Shown piece after piece: positions 46,663 through 57,649 of a DNA stretch of 64,000 bases. Position numbers and translations under genes: made by a program. The stretch lies in assembly GCF_000005505.3 (NCBI RefSeq), contig NC_016133.3:13082001-13146000 (forward strand), in the 5' to 3' direction. The notes below the pieces were generated by a model. It made no database searches. It saw only the letters and a program-made list of their open reading frames with translations, and was not told the origin of the DNA. The DNA is from Brachypodium distachyon. Lineage: Eukaryota > Streptophyta > Magnoliopsida > Poales > Poaceae. Within the stretch, counting starts at the first letter, position 1, and every line of letters begins with the position of its first letter.

Positions 46663-47527
46663 TATATAAACGTTCCCCACGCTATATATGTATCAAACAG
46701 CTGCGCTCTATATTAAATATCCAGTGGAATGAGCCGCGTCAAGGATAGCTATATACACATTTTTCTTGAAAAAGAATACAGATAATATGAACCAGAACTG
46801 CCGTAATGTTGCTGGCCAATAATATAATTAAAGCTAGCCGCATCCCAATCATATTATTTGAGGCACCGTAATGAAATAAAAAATATATATAACTAAAGCT
46901 CAACCAATTGATCTGATGCACCCACACAAACACATATGGAAGATCAACGATAAACACTAATACTGTACAAAAGTTGTTGGCCTTAGCCAAATGACGCAGG
47001 TGCGTACCGTTATTAGGCCGTGTTAATTTGCCGCGTCACACCTAGCTATCGAGGCGACAAATGAACCTAGCTTCCTAGCAGCCGTCAAAATCACCAGATC
47101 GAATGCCGAGTACACACACGACTAAATTAAATAACAAGAGAAATCATTCACGTCAAACCTATTATAATCTCACAGCTCTTTGCTGACACACACACAAAAA
47201 AAAAATCTCACAGCTCTTTTTTTTACGGGCAAAAAAATCTCACAACTCTGAGTCATGCATCGTGTTCTTGCTTTATTAAAAACCTCACAATTCTGCTAGT
47301 ACCACGTGTGTGCTTGCGTCGCTGGCGATTAATCAATTTGGAACGTGCATGTAGCTGTCTGGCAAGAATAGTAAGTGAGCAGCAAGCAGCAGAAGGCCAC
47401 AGAGTAGCTTCGTCGATCCATCCATCCATAAATCCTTGGAACGACGACAGGTCGACCCAGCAAACATACTGCTCATGAGACGGACATGTGTGTGGACCTG
47501 GCTAAGTGGCTAGCTCGATCGATCCGG
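46663..47527. other. Intergenic sequence before the tandem array
   Basis: No gene. 47,022-47,160 is a third, shorter copy of the segment seen at 45,137-45,230 and 40,920-41,000. The end (47,440-47,527) does not match the array unit. Confidence 0.45.
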
Positions 47528-48823
47528 GTGTTCATGCATGTGCTAATTTAATCACTCGCCAGTCGGCACCTATGTAAACCAGCAGGTCGACGTGGAAACT
47601 AAAAACTGACTAAATCAACTTGTTTCCAGCACACATGTGTCTTATTGTGTTTATGTCAGCACCGTTTCATGCGACATGAAGCATTCATTCGGTGTTCATG
47701 CATGTCCTAATCGTACTTTAATCACTCGGCAGTCGGCACCTATATAAACCAGCAGCTCGACGTGGAAACTAAGCAACTAACTAAATCAACTTGTCTCCAG
47801 CACACATGTGCCTTATTGCGTTTATGTCAGCACCGTTTCATGTCACATGAAGCATTCATTCGGTGTTCATGCATGTTCTAATCGTACTTTAATCACTCGG
47901 CAGTCGGCACCTATATAAATCAGCAGCTCGATGTGGAAACTAAGCAACTGACTAAATCAACTTGTTTCCAGCACACATGTGCCTTATTGCGTTTATGTCA
48001 GCACCGTTTCATGCGACATGAAGCATTCATTCGGTGTTCATGCATGTCCTAATCGTACTTTAATCACTCGGCAGTCGGCACCTATATAAACCAGCAGCTC
48101 GACGTGGAAACTAAGCAACTGACTAAATCAACTTGTTTCCAGCACACATGTGCCTTATTGCGTTTATGTCAGCACTGTTTCATGCGACATGAAGCATTCA
48201 TTCGGTGTTCATGCATAATCACTCGGCAGTCGGCACCTATATAAACCAGTAGCTCGACGTGGAAACTAAGCAACTGACTAAATCAACTTGTTTTCAGCAC
48301 ACATGTGCCTTATTGCGTTTATGTCACCACCGTTTCATGCGACATGAAGCATTCATTCGGTGTTCATGCATAATCACTCGGCAGTCGTCACCTATATAAA
48401 CCAGCAGCTCGACGTGGAAACTACGCAACTGACTAAATCAACTTGTTTCCAGCACACATGTGCCTTACTGCGTTTATGTCACCACCGTTTCATGCGACAT
48501 GAAGCATTCATTCGGTGTTCATGCATAATCACTCGGCAGTCGGCACCTATATAAACCAGCAGCTCGACGTGGAAACTACGCAACTGACTAAATCAACTTG
48601 TTTCCAGCACACATGTGCCTTATTGCGTTTATGTCACCACCGTTTCATGCGACATGAAGCATTCATTCGGTGTTCATGCATAATCACTCGGCAGTCGGCA
48701 CCTATATAAACCAGCAGCTCGACGTGGAAACTAAGCAACTGACTAAATCAACTTGTTTCCAGCACACATGTGCCTTATTGCGTTTATGTCACCACCGTTT
48801 CATGCGACATGAAGCATTCATTC
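47528..48823 (+). repeat. Eight-copy tandem repeat with TATA-like core in each unit
   Basis: CACTCG.CAGTCG marks the units at 47553, 47723, 47894, 48065, 48220, 48375, 48530 and 48685. The spacing is 170, 171, 171, then 155 four times; the last unit ends at 48823. Seven units contain CCTATATAAA(C/T)CAG and the first has CCTATGTAAACC. All carry GACGTGG or GATGTGG about 12-15 bp downstream, a CACATGTG palindrome and TTCATGCGACATGAA. The 155-bp units lack a 16-bp piece (TCCTAATCGTACTTT region). Small ORFs through the array are by-products of the period. Confidence 0.9.
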
Positions 48824-48853
48824 TCCACGTGGATAACGTCGAGTAGTCATCTA

Positions 48854-49095
48854 CTCCATCCATTCAATTCCTTCAAGTAGGACATATGAGTTTTCGTTAA
48901 AACAAGTATTTGATCACAAATTATTATATTAAGATGTGATTTATATGTCAATTATTATCGCTAGATACGTTATCAAAACTATTTTATAATACCTGTGCTT
49001 TCATATCTTACAGGCTACGTGTTAATAGAGTAATTTTTAGTCAAAACCATGTCTTAGTGAAAGCTAATATGACATCTTTCAAGGAACGGAAGGAG
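48854..49095. mobile_element. Stowaway-like MITE
   Basis: About 242 bp with inverted ends CTCCATCCATTCAATTCCTT (left) and CTCCTTCCGTTCCTTGAA (right, inward), flanked by TA at 48852-48853 and 49096-49097. Internal sequence is AT-rich and non-coding. Confidence 0.75.
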
Positions 49096-49097
49096 TA

Positions 49098-50257
49098 TAC
49101 ATGTAACATGGATTGTGTATGTGACCGTGCTAGTGTGGCCACATTAACTGTAACAAGCTGGATTACATATATTATATGTGGCTATATATAGATATTGCTA
49201 CAACGATATATGTATATAGTGCAGTGCGTCCAGATTTCTTCATCGAGTGACGAGTGTACGTATCGCTTTCTTCGGACGTCTGGAAGAACAAAGAAATTTG
49301 ATATGGGTATGCCACTATTCCGTTTCCAACTTTGGTTTGCCAAAAACGGGAGTATTCAAGGATGCCAAGTCTGGTTCAAGTCAAATATGTGGAAATTTGA
49401 CACGACCCTTCTCTTTTGTAACTGCGAAAAAAACCCGATAAAAAGAGTAGGGGTTTAAGCGCCCGTTCTTGACCGGATGCACATAGAAAAAAAAATCCAT
49501 TGTAAAAGTAAGCGTAAAATTTATCTGGACAGGGACCAAAAATCAATCTATGGAATTTCCAACAGCATACAACACACCAAAATTGGAAAAGAAGCAAGTC
49601 CTATGACTGGTAGACACATATTTTGTAGTATGGAAACATTTTCTGTGGTGCAATGGTAAAACTTTTTCTGCGTGATGGAAACATTTCTGTGACCGGAGTA
49701 CTATGGACCTATATATGATTTGTAAGAGCACTGTGATGACATGCTTTAAGCATGACGGAAATAACCTCTTTGGCAAAACAGTAACAGGCCAATGAGTTTG
49801 GTTCGTACAACCGAAATATTTTTCGCGCACACGATCCATCGATGGGAATAAATAATGGACACCAGTGCAACCGAGAAGAGTACTCGCTAAGGAGATAGAA
49901 GAACCTTGCAGAAGAAGGACCCTGGTTCTCTTACTCAGGCCATTTTAGATCTTTATAAGGGTGTTTCTTTTCTTTAATATAGGTTCAAGGGCTTTTTTTG
50001 TAAATGAAAGAGCTATTTTTAGACTCGAGATGCTTTTGGTGACCCAGTGAGGGCATTGGCCCAACGACTTTGCTGCATGTAGGAGCCCTTCATTGTAACT
50101 GGGCCGGCCGTTCTTCGTTCGAGGGCTTTTCGCACCTACAGCTAAGCATGATCGAAATACCCAGTAGCAAGTTAGCTCCTCAAATTAAATCACTGGGCCT
50201 TGGAACTGAGCGTTGCCACTCGGCCCATCATAGCATCTCAACTTCAAAAGCTTATAC
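49098..50257. other. Intergenic, no gene recognised
   Basis: Short open frames only. GGAAACATTT.TGTG motifs repeat near 49,630-49,690. Nothing supports a gene. Confidence 0.4.
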
Positions 50258-50266
50258 GGGCCGAAA

Positions 50267-51774
50267 GAGTAAATTAAAAAAAACCATCACATCACATTAG
50301 GTGTTAAGGTTTCATTTCGGTACCGATCTATGTTTTATTTACTAAAAATCATCGGATTTTTTTAACCTCTCGGTCGCTAGCATCTAAGCTCGAAAATGAC
50401 GAGGATGGCCCACTGTCGGACCTACCTGTCTCGCCAGCGCGGATTGCCAACGTGGCCATTGACCGGCGTCCTCGCCAGGCGACAGCGAGCTCCTCATCTG
50501 GGCATGGACCGGCGTCCTCGACGACGACGGCGCCGCCGCCCACACGTAGAAGCTCCCAGACGCGGTCGCGACCACCGAGCTCCAAGAAGAAGCCTCGCCT
50601 GCCTGCCTGCCCGCCGGAAGCCAGTCAAGCAACGCCATCGGGAGGAGGAAGCCGATGTACGCCCGAACGACAGCCCCGCAGCCTTCTTCCCCAAGTCCGG
50701 ACGAGCCATACGCGCTCCGATCTGCGTCGAAGCTCGTGCTCTCGATGGCGCCAACGAGGGGGCATGGGAGCTTGGCGGTGTCATCGCCGGACGCGAGGAA
50801 GAAGGGGTCGGGTCCGGCGCCTCGGGGCACGGCGGCGCGCTGCCAGGAGCTCTCCTCGTGCGCGCCGACACGGGTAGACGGATGGCAGCGGCGGCAACGG
50901 GGATCCGGCGATGGGCCGCCGCTGGGGATGGCTCCCTACGAGGACGAGCAGCTTGCTGCTGCTCTTCTTCCTCCCCTCCCGTCCCTATGCCGTAGCCTGG
51001 AAGGCTGGAATTGGATCTCACCTCCCTGCAGCCCCGTGCGCATCTCAGCCTCCCCATGCCTGAGATTGGAAATGGAAATTACGTCTTCTCTGCCTCAAGC
51101 CTCATGTCCCTATCCGCAGCTCTACCCCCCACCAGGAGCTGGACAAGACCACCACCGGAGTTATCCCTGTCCCTGTCCTCCCTTGCTGCCCCATCACGCT
51201 GCACTCCAGAACTGCTCCGACCGTGTACTCCAGAACCGGGCTTGTGGAGAGGACGAGCAGCATGAGGCTCGCTGTGTCGCTGTGAGCCGACGGTCGTGGG
51301 GGATCTGGTCTTCCCTGCATCAGTTCGTGACTCGAGGTGGGGCCAGAAAGATGGCTCGAGGTAGGGTCGTAGCCGTCACGGCGACCGCGGCGGAGCTGCA
51401 GGAGGGAGGCGCCCAGGAAGAGGGGACTTGGGCGGCTGCTGTTGCAGCGGGTGGAGAGCGGCACGAGGAGAGGGGATCAGCCGCAACGGGAAGAGAACGA
51501 CCATTGTTTATAATTCCGGCGAAGCCGCCGCCGCAACGGAGGGAGGAAGCGGAACGAGAGAGGAGAGAGAAGGAGAAAGACGGCCAAGTCAATTCGAGAG
51601 TGGCCACGCAGGCGCGCCACGTTGGCCTGACAATTGGGCCCGTCCAGTTATTTTTGGATCAAACGCTAGCAATCGGCGATTAGCACAGAACAGGTGGTTT
51701 TTAGTAAATAAAACGTAAATCGGTATCGAAGTGAAACTCTATCCCCTAATGTGATGGATTTTTTTAATTTACTC
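50267..51774. mobile_element. Mutator-like element with GC-rich cargo (Pack-MULE type)
   Basis: A perfect 9-bp target duplication, GGGCCGAAA, lies at 50258-50266 and 51775-51783. Terminal inverted repeats exceed 110 bp: both arms start GAGTAAATTAAAAAAA and share CCATCACATTAGG-like, TTTCA(T/C)TTCG.TACCGAT and GTTTTATTTACTAAAAA blocks. No transposase is present. The cargo (about 50,390-51,660) is GC-rich and carries a 342-codon plus-strand frame (50655-51683) and shorter minus-strand frames. I recognise no domain in them, so I do not call a protein. The form is that of Pack-MULEs, which carry host gene pieces in grasses. Confidence 0.92.
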
Positions 51775-51783
51775 GGGCCGAAA

Positions 51784-53617
51784 CGCAAATGCGATAATTT
51801 GGCGAAGGGGATGGATAGAAACCCTGGTAAAATAAGTCCACACCAAATTAACAATAAAATGAACACTGCACTTGATTGTTGGACTCACGTTGGGCAATTC
51901 CTCGGAAACATTTGAACCATGCATAACTGATCTGGGGTTGAGTTTTAGATCATGAAAAGAAAAAAAAAGGAGTAATCACCAATATAAATGTTTACACAAC
52001 CCGCTCCGGCTCGGCCCAACCGGACGATTAATTAATTTCATTGGGCTGTTGCACTACTTAAGTACGAGAGAAAGGCTATTTAATATTGGGCCTCTGTGTT
52101 TTAGGCAACGAAAGAAAAAACAAGTAAAAAACACTGCACATAATTTTCTCCCTCCGTCCAATAAATAATGTTTCAAGTTTGTCAAAATTTAGAAGTATCT
52201 TAGTTATTAGTGTATAGATGTATTCAAATTTCAAATTTAATGAAAATTGAGATATTTTTTGTTGAACTGAGAAAATACAAAGAATCAAGAAGCACTTATG
52301 AATGTAAATCACGTTGTCAAACATACGAATACAAACCAGAATGGCAGAATAGCGCCCCGCTTCCGACATCTTGCAAACAGCAGCGGAGAAAAAACGACAG
52401 CAGCTCGTGAGCTCGAGTTGACGGGTCAGTCAGTCAGTCAGTCAGTCAGCGTGTCTCCATACGAGGCAGAAAATTCGGTGTCCCCATCGAACCGAGCCGA
52501 TCAAGTAGAACCTGCTGCGTCTTGGCCGGAAAGCTCCAAGTCCAGCTAGCTCTACCCTGTGCTATTGCCCATTTTGTCCATTTTTATCTATCTGCAGCAA
52601 TCTTGTTAATTAGTACTCCTACTTACTCCGTACAATAGTTATAGCAGCTACAAGCAAATTTGGTGAGCATGAACGTTACATTGACTGTCGGAGAAAAAAA
52701 GAATCATGATTACTAGCAAACCGGCCGGTGAACATATTGGTTCGTACATTCTTATTATCGAAAAGGCGAAAAGATTATAGCTAAATCCACTAGAGTAGAG
52801 TTCTTTTTTCTTATAAGAAGCTTTCCAAGTCAATGGAGTCAACTGCCTGCCCTGATTAATCGACGGAAGACCGTTCCCAAGTCAATTCATATATAAATGC
52901 GTTTCTTTTTTCTAGCGCGGTAGGGCTGGACTATGGTTTCGCCTGTTATTTTTGACCATGTCAACCCTGCTAAAGCTAAGACCATCTCAAATAACTGTCC
53001 CAAGAGGTTCTGCTAGCGGATCTGATAAACCTGCCATGGCTGAAATGGTTATACAAGTTCCTAGCTCTCTCTTTATAGCCATAAACTATCTACACTTTTT
53101 TTAGTTTGAAATACGAAAACACCAATGTCTAAAACTATTTCAGAGCATTTCAGGTTGAATAGTATTAAAATACTCTGAACTCGGCATAAAGTAAATTATA
53201 AAAAACCACCCAACGTTGCTCCCTACAAGCAAATCGATACATTTTAATTTTACATGAAACCACAGCCGCTGCAACATAATTCGAATGAGACATTGCACAC
53301 ACCCGAAATAACAGGGCTACGAGGTTCCAACTAGAGAATTTGATCAACCCGGCTCACCTATCATAGATGACATGCCTATAAGTCACTTGCTAGGGACTCA
53401 CTGTTACAATTTAGAAGATGGTTGGATGGTAAACCTGCAAGAGCAACACGGTAAGCCAGGAGACAAGGGCGGTGCTGACCCCCGGATCAATCTAATAAAG
53501 ATGGGTTTGAGCATAAACTAATCAAGACCCTGTGGAGCTAATTTGTCAAACATGCGCATTTTTAAAATATTAAGGTAGGATTACAGAAGTCAGAGGTGTT
53601 GATCGTTGGATCAAGTC
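51784..53617. other. Intergenic with a Stowaway-like fragment
   Basis: At 52,150-52,260 TCCCTCCGTCCAATAAATAATG begins a one-ended Stowaway-like fragment. Otherwise AT-rich and without recognisable genes. Confidence 0.45.
52426..52449. repeat. (TCAG)6 microsatellite
   Basis: Six perfect TCAG units. Confidence 0.95.
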
Positions 53618-53752
53618 TTTTTTTTTTAGGAAAAACACGGTCGTTTCCGTCATTCGATTAGATAGAAAGAAGTAGCCGTACAGGAGGGGTCCTAAGGAAG
53701 GGCCCCTTGGAGAGAGGGAGGAGCAAAGAAACGAAAAGAGCGAGAGAAAAGC

Positions 53753-56700
53753 CTAATCTCTCAGGTCCGTGGAGCACGCCCTGGATCTACACTGTATCGC
53801 CTCCCAAATCAAATGAGCCACCTCTAAGGCCGTGAGGGCAGCCCCTCGGAAAATTCTCCTATTTCGCTCCTTCCAGATGCCCCACCAAGAGTAGATGAGG
53901 CGGCCGCTCATCATGCGCTTCTCTTTCTTCGAGATGCCGAAAATGTGGGCGTCCCAGTGGTCGTTGACGGATCTGGAAGTTATGTCGACCATCGGCGTGT
54001 GTTGGCTCCAGGCATGGATGAAGCCAAAAACCTCAGAGGAGAAGCTGCAATCTCTGCAAATGTGTAGGATGGTCTCCGGATGGGTTCGGCAAAGCTTGGC
54101 AAATGGGGTTATGGGTCCAACCTTGCTTCGCCAAGTTGTCAGCGGTGAGGATTTTCCCGTGGACCAAAGTCCAGGCAAAGAAGCGGCATTTGGGCTCGGT
54201 CTGGGCCTTCCAGATCTTGGCGACGGAGAATGTAGGGAAAGAATCGTGGAATTGTGCCCGATAGGCCGACGCTGCACTGTAAATGCCCGAAGGAGTCCAT
54301 TTCCAGGAGATACGATCACTCTCGGAGGAGAGGTGGATTGTTTGTAGGCAGTCCCACAGCTGTACGAAGTCATCGAGCTTAGCAGGGGTGGAAATCCGAA
54401 GCAAGGAACGAATCCAGTTGGCCGAGGAGAGCTCTTTCTGGACAGAGCGATGTTTACGGGTGGCGATGGCGAAGAGCCCCGGCCATCTCAGGCGTGGGAT
54501 GGACCCATCCGGGAGCCAAGCGTCGTGCCAAAACTGCGTTTTGGCACCATCCCCGAGGTGGATTCTCGTCCAGGCCCTGAAGAGGTCTCGGTCCACGACA
54601 TCGTAGGGGAGGGTGAGGCCGCACCATGGTCTGGTCTGATCGGCCCATGCAAACCAAAACCAGCGGAGGCGCAGGGCGCGGCCAACCTTGGTGAGGTCGG
54701 GGATCCTGAGGCCGCCCAGGGAACGCGGGCGGCAGACAGTCTCTCAGTTGACCAGAGGGAGGGAGGAGGGCTCCTGGTTCAGCGTGCGGTGGCACATCCA
54801 AACAAAGGTGCGCATGAGCTTGTTCAGACGCTGGAGGGCCCAAGCAGGGATGTTGAATGTCGTGAGGTGATAGGTCACCATCGCCAAGAGGACCGATTTC
54901 ACGAGTGTCACTCGTCCGGTCTTGGTGAAGTGTGTGCCCTTACAACCCGCGAGCCGGGATCCCACCTTGTCGATGAGCGGCTGAAAAGCAGTTCCCTTGA
55001 GCCGTGTGGGGTTGAGGGGAAGACCGAGGTAGGTGCAGGGGAAGGTGCCGAATTTGGCCGGGAAAGCGCGTAGGGCCGCCGCAGTTTGGATGTCGTCGCA
55101 TCCGATAGGGAAGATCTCGGATTTGTTGAGGTTGGTCTGTAGGCCCGAGGCATCTCCGAAAATCTGCAAGAGGGAGTTGATAGTCCGCAGATCGTCCTCA
55201 TGGGGGCTGGAAAATATGCCCGCGTCGTCCGCATAGAGGGAGACCCGCATCTTAACCTGAGCCGCCTGGAAAGGGCGAAGGACCCCCATCTCCGTGGCCC
55301 TGCACAAGATGTGATGGAGCGGATCAATGGCGATGATGAAGAGCATGGGGGGAGAGTGGATCGCCTTGACGCAGTCCCTGAGCGTGGGGGATTCTAGGAC
55401 CCGGAACGCCGTTGAGAAGGATCCTAGAGGAGGCCGAAGAGAGTAGCATGCACACCCACTGCCGCCATTTGTGGCCAAAACCGAGCGCCGCAAGGACTTC
55501 AAGGAGGAAAGGCTAGGAGATCGAGTCAAAGGCCTTTGAGATGTCCAGCTTTAGGAAGTAGCCCGCCTCCTTGGTGTGGTGGAGGTCGCGGATGATACCT
55601 TGGACAAGGAGGAAGTTGTCATGGATGCATCTTTTCTTGACGAATGCCGATTGGTTGGTGGACACCAGTTCCGGAAGCATCGGGGCAAGACGGAGCGACA
55701 TGAGTTTGGAGAAGATCTTGGCAAGACTATGGATGAGGCTAATAGGCCGGTAGTCGCCAATCATGGTAGCGTCGCCTTTCTTAGGGATGAGGATCACATT
55801 GGCCAAATTGAGCAAGGGTGACATGCGGCCACCCGCGAGTGACAGCGAGTCAATGGCGAGTTTCACATCAACCTTGATGATGTCCCAACAAGCCGGAAGA
55901 ATTTGCCAATGAACCCATCGAGGCCCGGGGCCTTCTCGGAAGGAAGATCGAAGATGGCGTCGTGGATTTTGTCCATGGAGAACGGGGCTTCGAGATGCTG
56001 GAGATCTCTAGGTGTGTACCCCAAAGCAGCCCAGTCAAGGCCGACGGAACGAGGTGTGGCGGTGCCTAAGAAAGTCGTGAAGTGGGCGAGGATTTCCTTT
56101 TCTTTTTCCGCATGGGTGATTGCAATGCCATTGTTGGATACCAAGGACCGAATGAAATTCTTCCTTCTTCTTCCGTTCGCTCGGATGTGAAAAAATCTGG
56201 AATTCACATCGCCGAGCTTGATGTTAGCCGTCCTTGCCCAGTGTCAAATTTTTATCTTGGCAACCATGGCGAGGCCAGCGAACTTGCGCTTCATGGAAGA
56301 ATGAAGGGCACGCTCGGCCGGGGAGAGCAGCCGATCCTCCGAGGCTGAGTCAAGGTGCCCAATGATCTCCGCAGCAATGGCCATCTGAATCTTGGAGTTG
56401 CCGAGGGAATGCTTATGCCAGGCAGTAAGGGCTTTGGCCGCACGAGCCAATTTGATGTGAAGGCAGCAGCTTTTGTCGTGAGAGTGGGCCGGCCTAGCCC
56501 AAACGATTCTCTCAAGGCAATTCTCTCAAAGCGAGAAAGTCAAGGGCCCTTCGGCCACGCTTTCTCGCCTTGAGAGAATTCTCTAGGCGAGAAAGTCAAA
56601 GGCCCGTCTGAATCGGCCCATAAGGAGACGATTGAGGCTGCCATTGTTCTTGTTGGCAGTGCGGTAGATCAGGTTGAAGTCACCGAAGATGAGCTATTTG

Positions 56701-57083
56701 TCGCTCCGGGAGGACAAGGAGGAGGACAGGTCCTTCAGTTCCTGGAAGAAAGCGATCTTCTAAGCTTCCCCTTGAGGTCCATAGACCTCGGTGAGCGTCC
56801 AGCTGGATCCATCTTCGCGCCAAGTGATCGAGGCAGAGATGGTGTTGGCCGTGGTAGTGAAGTTAGAAAGGGAGAAGAAGCGGTCGGACGCAGCGAGGAG
56901 GATCCCTCCACGCGTGCCGTCGGCCAGGAGGAAGCCAAAATTGTCAGCGAAATCCCCACCAAGCAGGTTGAAGACGTCACTTCTGGAAACAAATTGAAGC
57001 TTGGTCTCTTGTAGACAAACAACTGTATCCCTAGCATCCGAGACGAGGGCACGCACCGAGGCACAACGAGCTGGGCTGTTCAA
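53753..57083 (-). pseudogene. LINE-C ORF2 (endonuclease, RT, zf-RVT)
   Basis: From the 5' side: endonuclease (DTVVCLQETKLQFVSR, GFLLADGTRGGILL, WTLTEVYGP); then after an interruption NSRFFHIRANGRRRKNFI and PSEKAPGLDGFIGKFF; reverse transcriptase with LANVILIPKKGDATMIGDYR, FLKLDISKAFDSIS, MLFIIAIDPLHHIL and the catalytic YADDAGIF; then zf-RVT (GDGAKTQFWHDAWL, KCRFFAWTLVHGKILTADNL). At least four frameshifts, a TAG at 55513 and a TGA at 54744 break it. A palindrome-rich insertion (about 56,490-56,620) separates the endonuclease and RT parts. Related to LINE-A in its C-terminal part. Confidence 0.88.
56490..56620. repeat. Palindrome-rich insertion inside LINE-C
   Basis: ATTCTCTCAAGGC and its inverse GCCTTGAGAGAAT form perfect 13-bp arms. 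A second nested pair is TTCTCTCAAAGCGAGAAAG and CTTTCTCGCCTTGAGAGAA (imperfect). A direct repeat GAGAAAGTCAA.GGCCC occurs twice. GGCC words lie on both outer sides. Not part of the LINE reading frames. Confidence 0.6.
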
Positions 57084-57649
57084 GCCCTGTACATTCCAAA
57101 AGAGAAGACGAGTCGAACTGCCCGCCAGGGAGGGGAGAGCAAAGGTGTCGTCATGGCGTGGAGGGGTCGTACAGCAGGGGAAGCATTTGCAGACATCGAA
57201 GCGTTGTTGACGACATGCAGAAGTTCAGATAACAGCAAATCGACGCTAAACATGCAGACAAGTTGCAAAGACGGGGCCAAACATAGGGCCTGTAGCAGAA
57301 ACTAAACCTACAACTACTGTTGCACGGGCGAAAGACAGGCCGGGGTAAAGCATGGGGTGGCGGTAGCAACATCTGGGACTGGCGGGCGTCCGGGATGGGC
57401 GTCAACATGGAGATCAGGCAACCGGGCAGCCGCGACCACGCCTGGCCCCGCGTCCGGCGCCACGACCCGTGCCAAGGGCACAGGGCTTCTTCTTCGTCTT
57501 CTTGGCCTCGACCACCAAGCTCTCAATGGCTACAATGGCCTGGTCAGATAGGGCCCCAGAGAAGAGAGCCAAGTAGGCAGCCCTCGCAGTGTCATCGAAC
57601 GGCGTCGAAGGGGCAAGCGCGCCAAGCTGACGAGCCACCAGGGCCTAAG

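Noticed and set aside
48360..48709. Two nearly identical 64-aa ORFs in the tandem array
   Set aside because: They arise because the 155-bp period repeats the same start and stop. The period is not a multiple of three and there is no codon bias or family match.
47528..48823. Tandem array as a CRISPR array or as rice-type centromere satellite (unit also near 155 bp)
   Set aside because: Whole units repeat without unique spacers, the context is a grass chromosome, there are only eight copies flanked by a MITE, and the sequence shows no resemblance that I can see to CentO. The equal unit length looks like coincidence.
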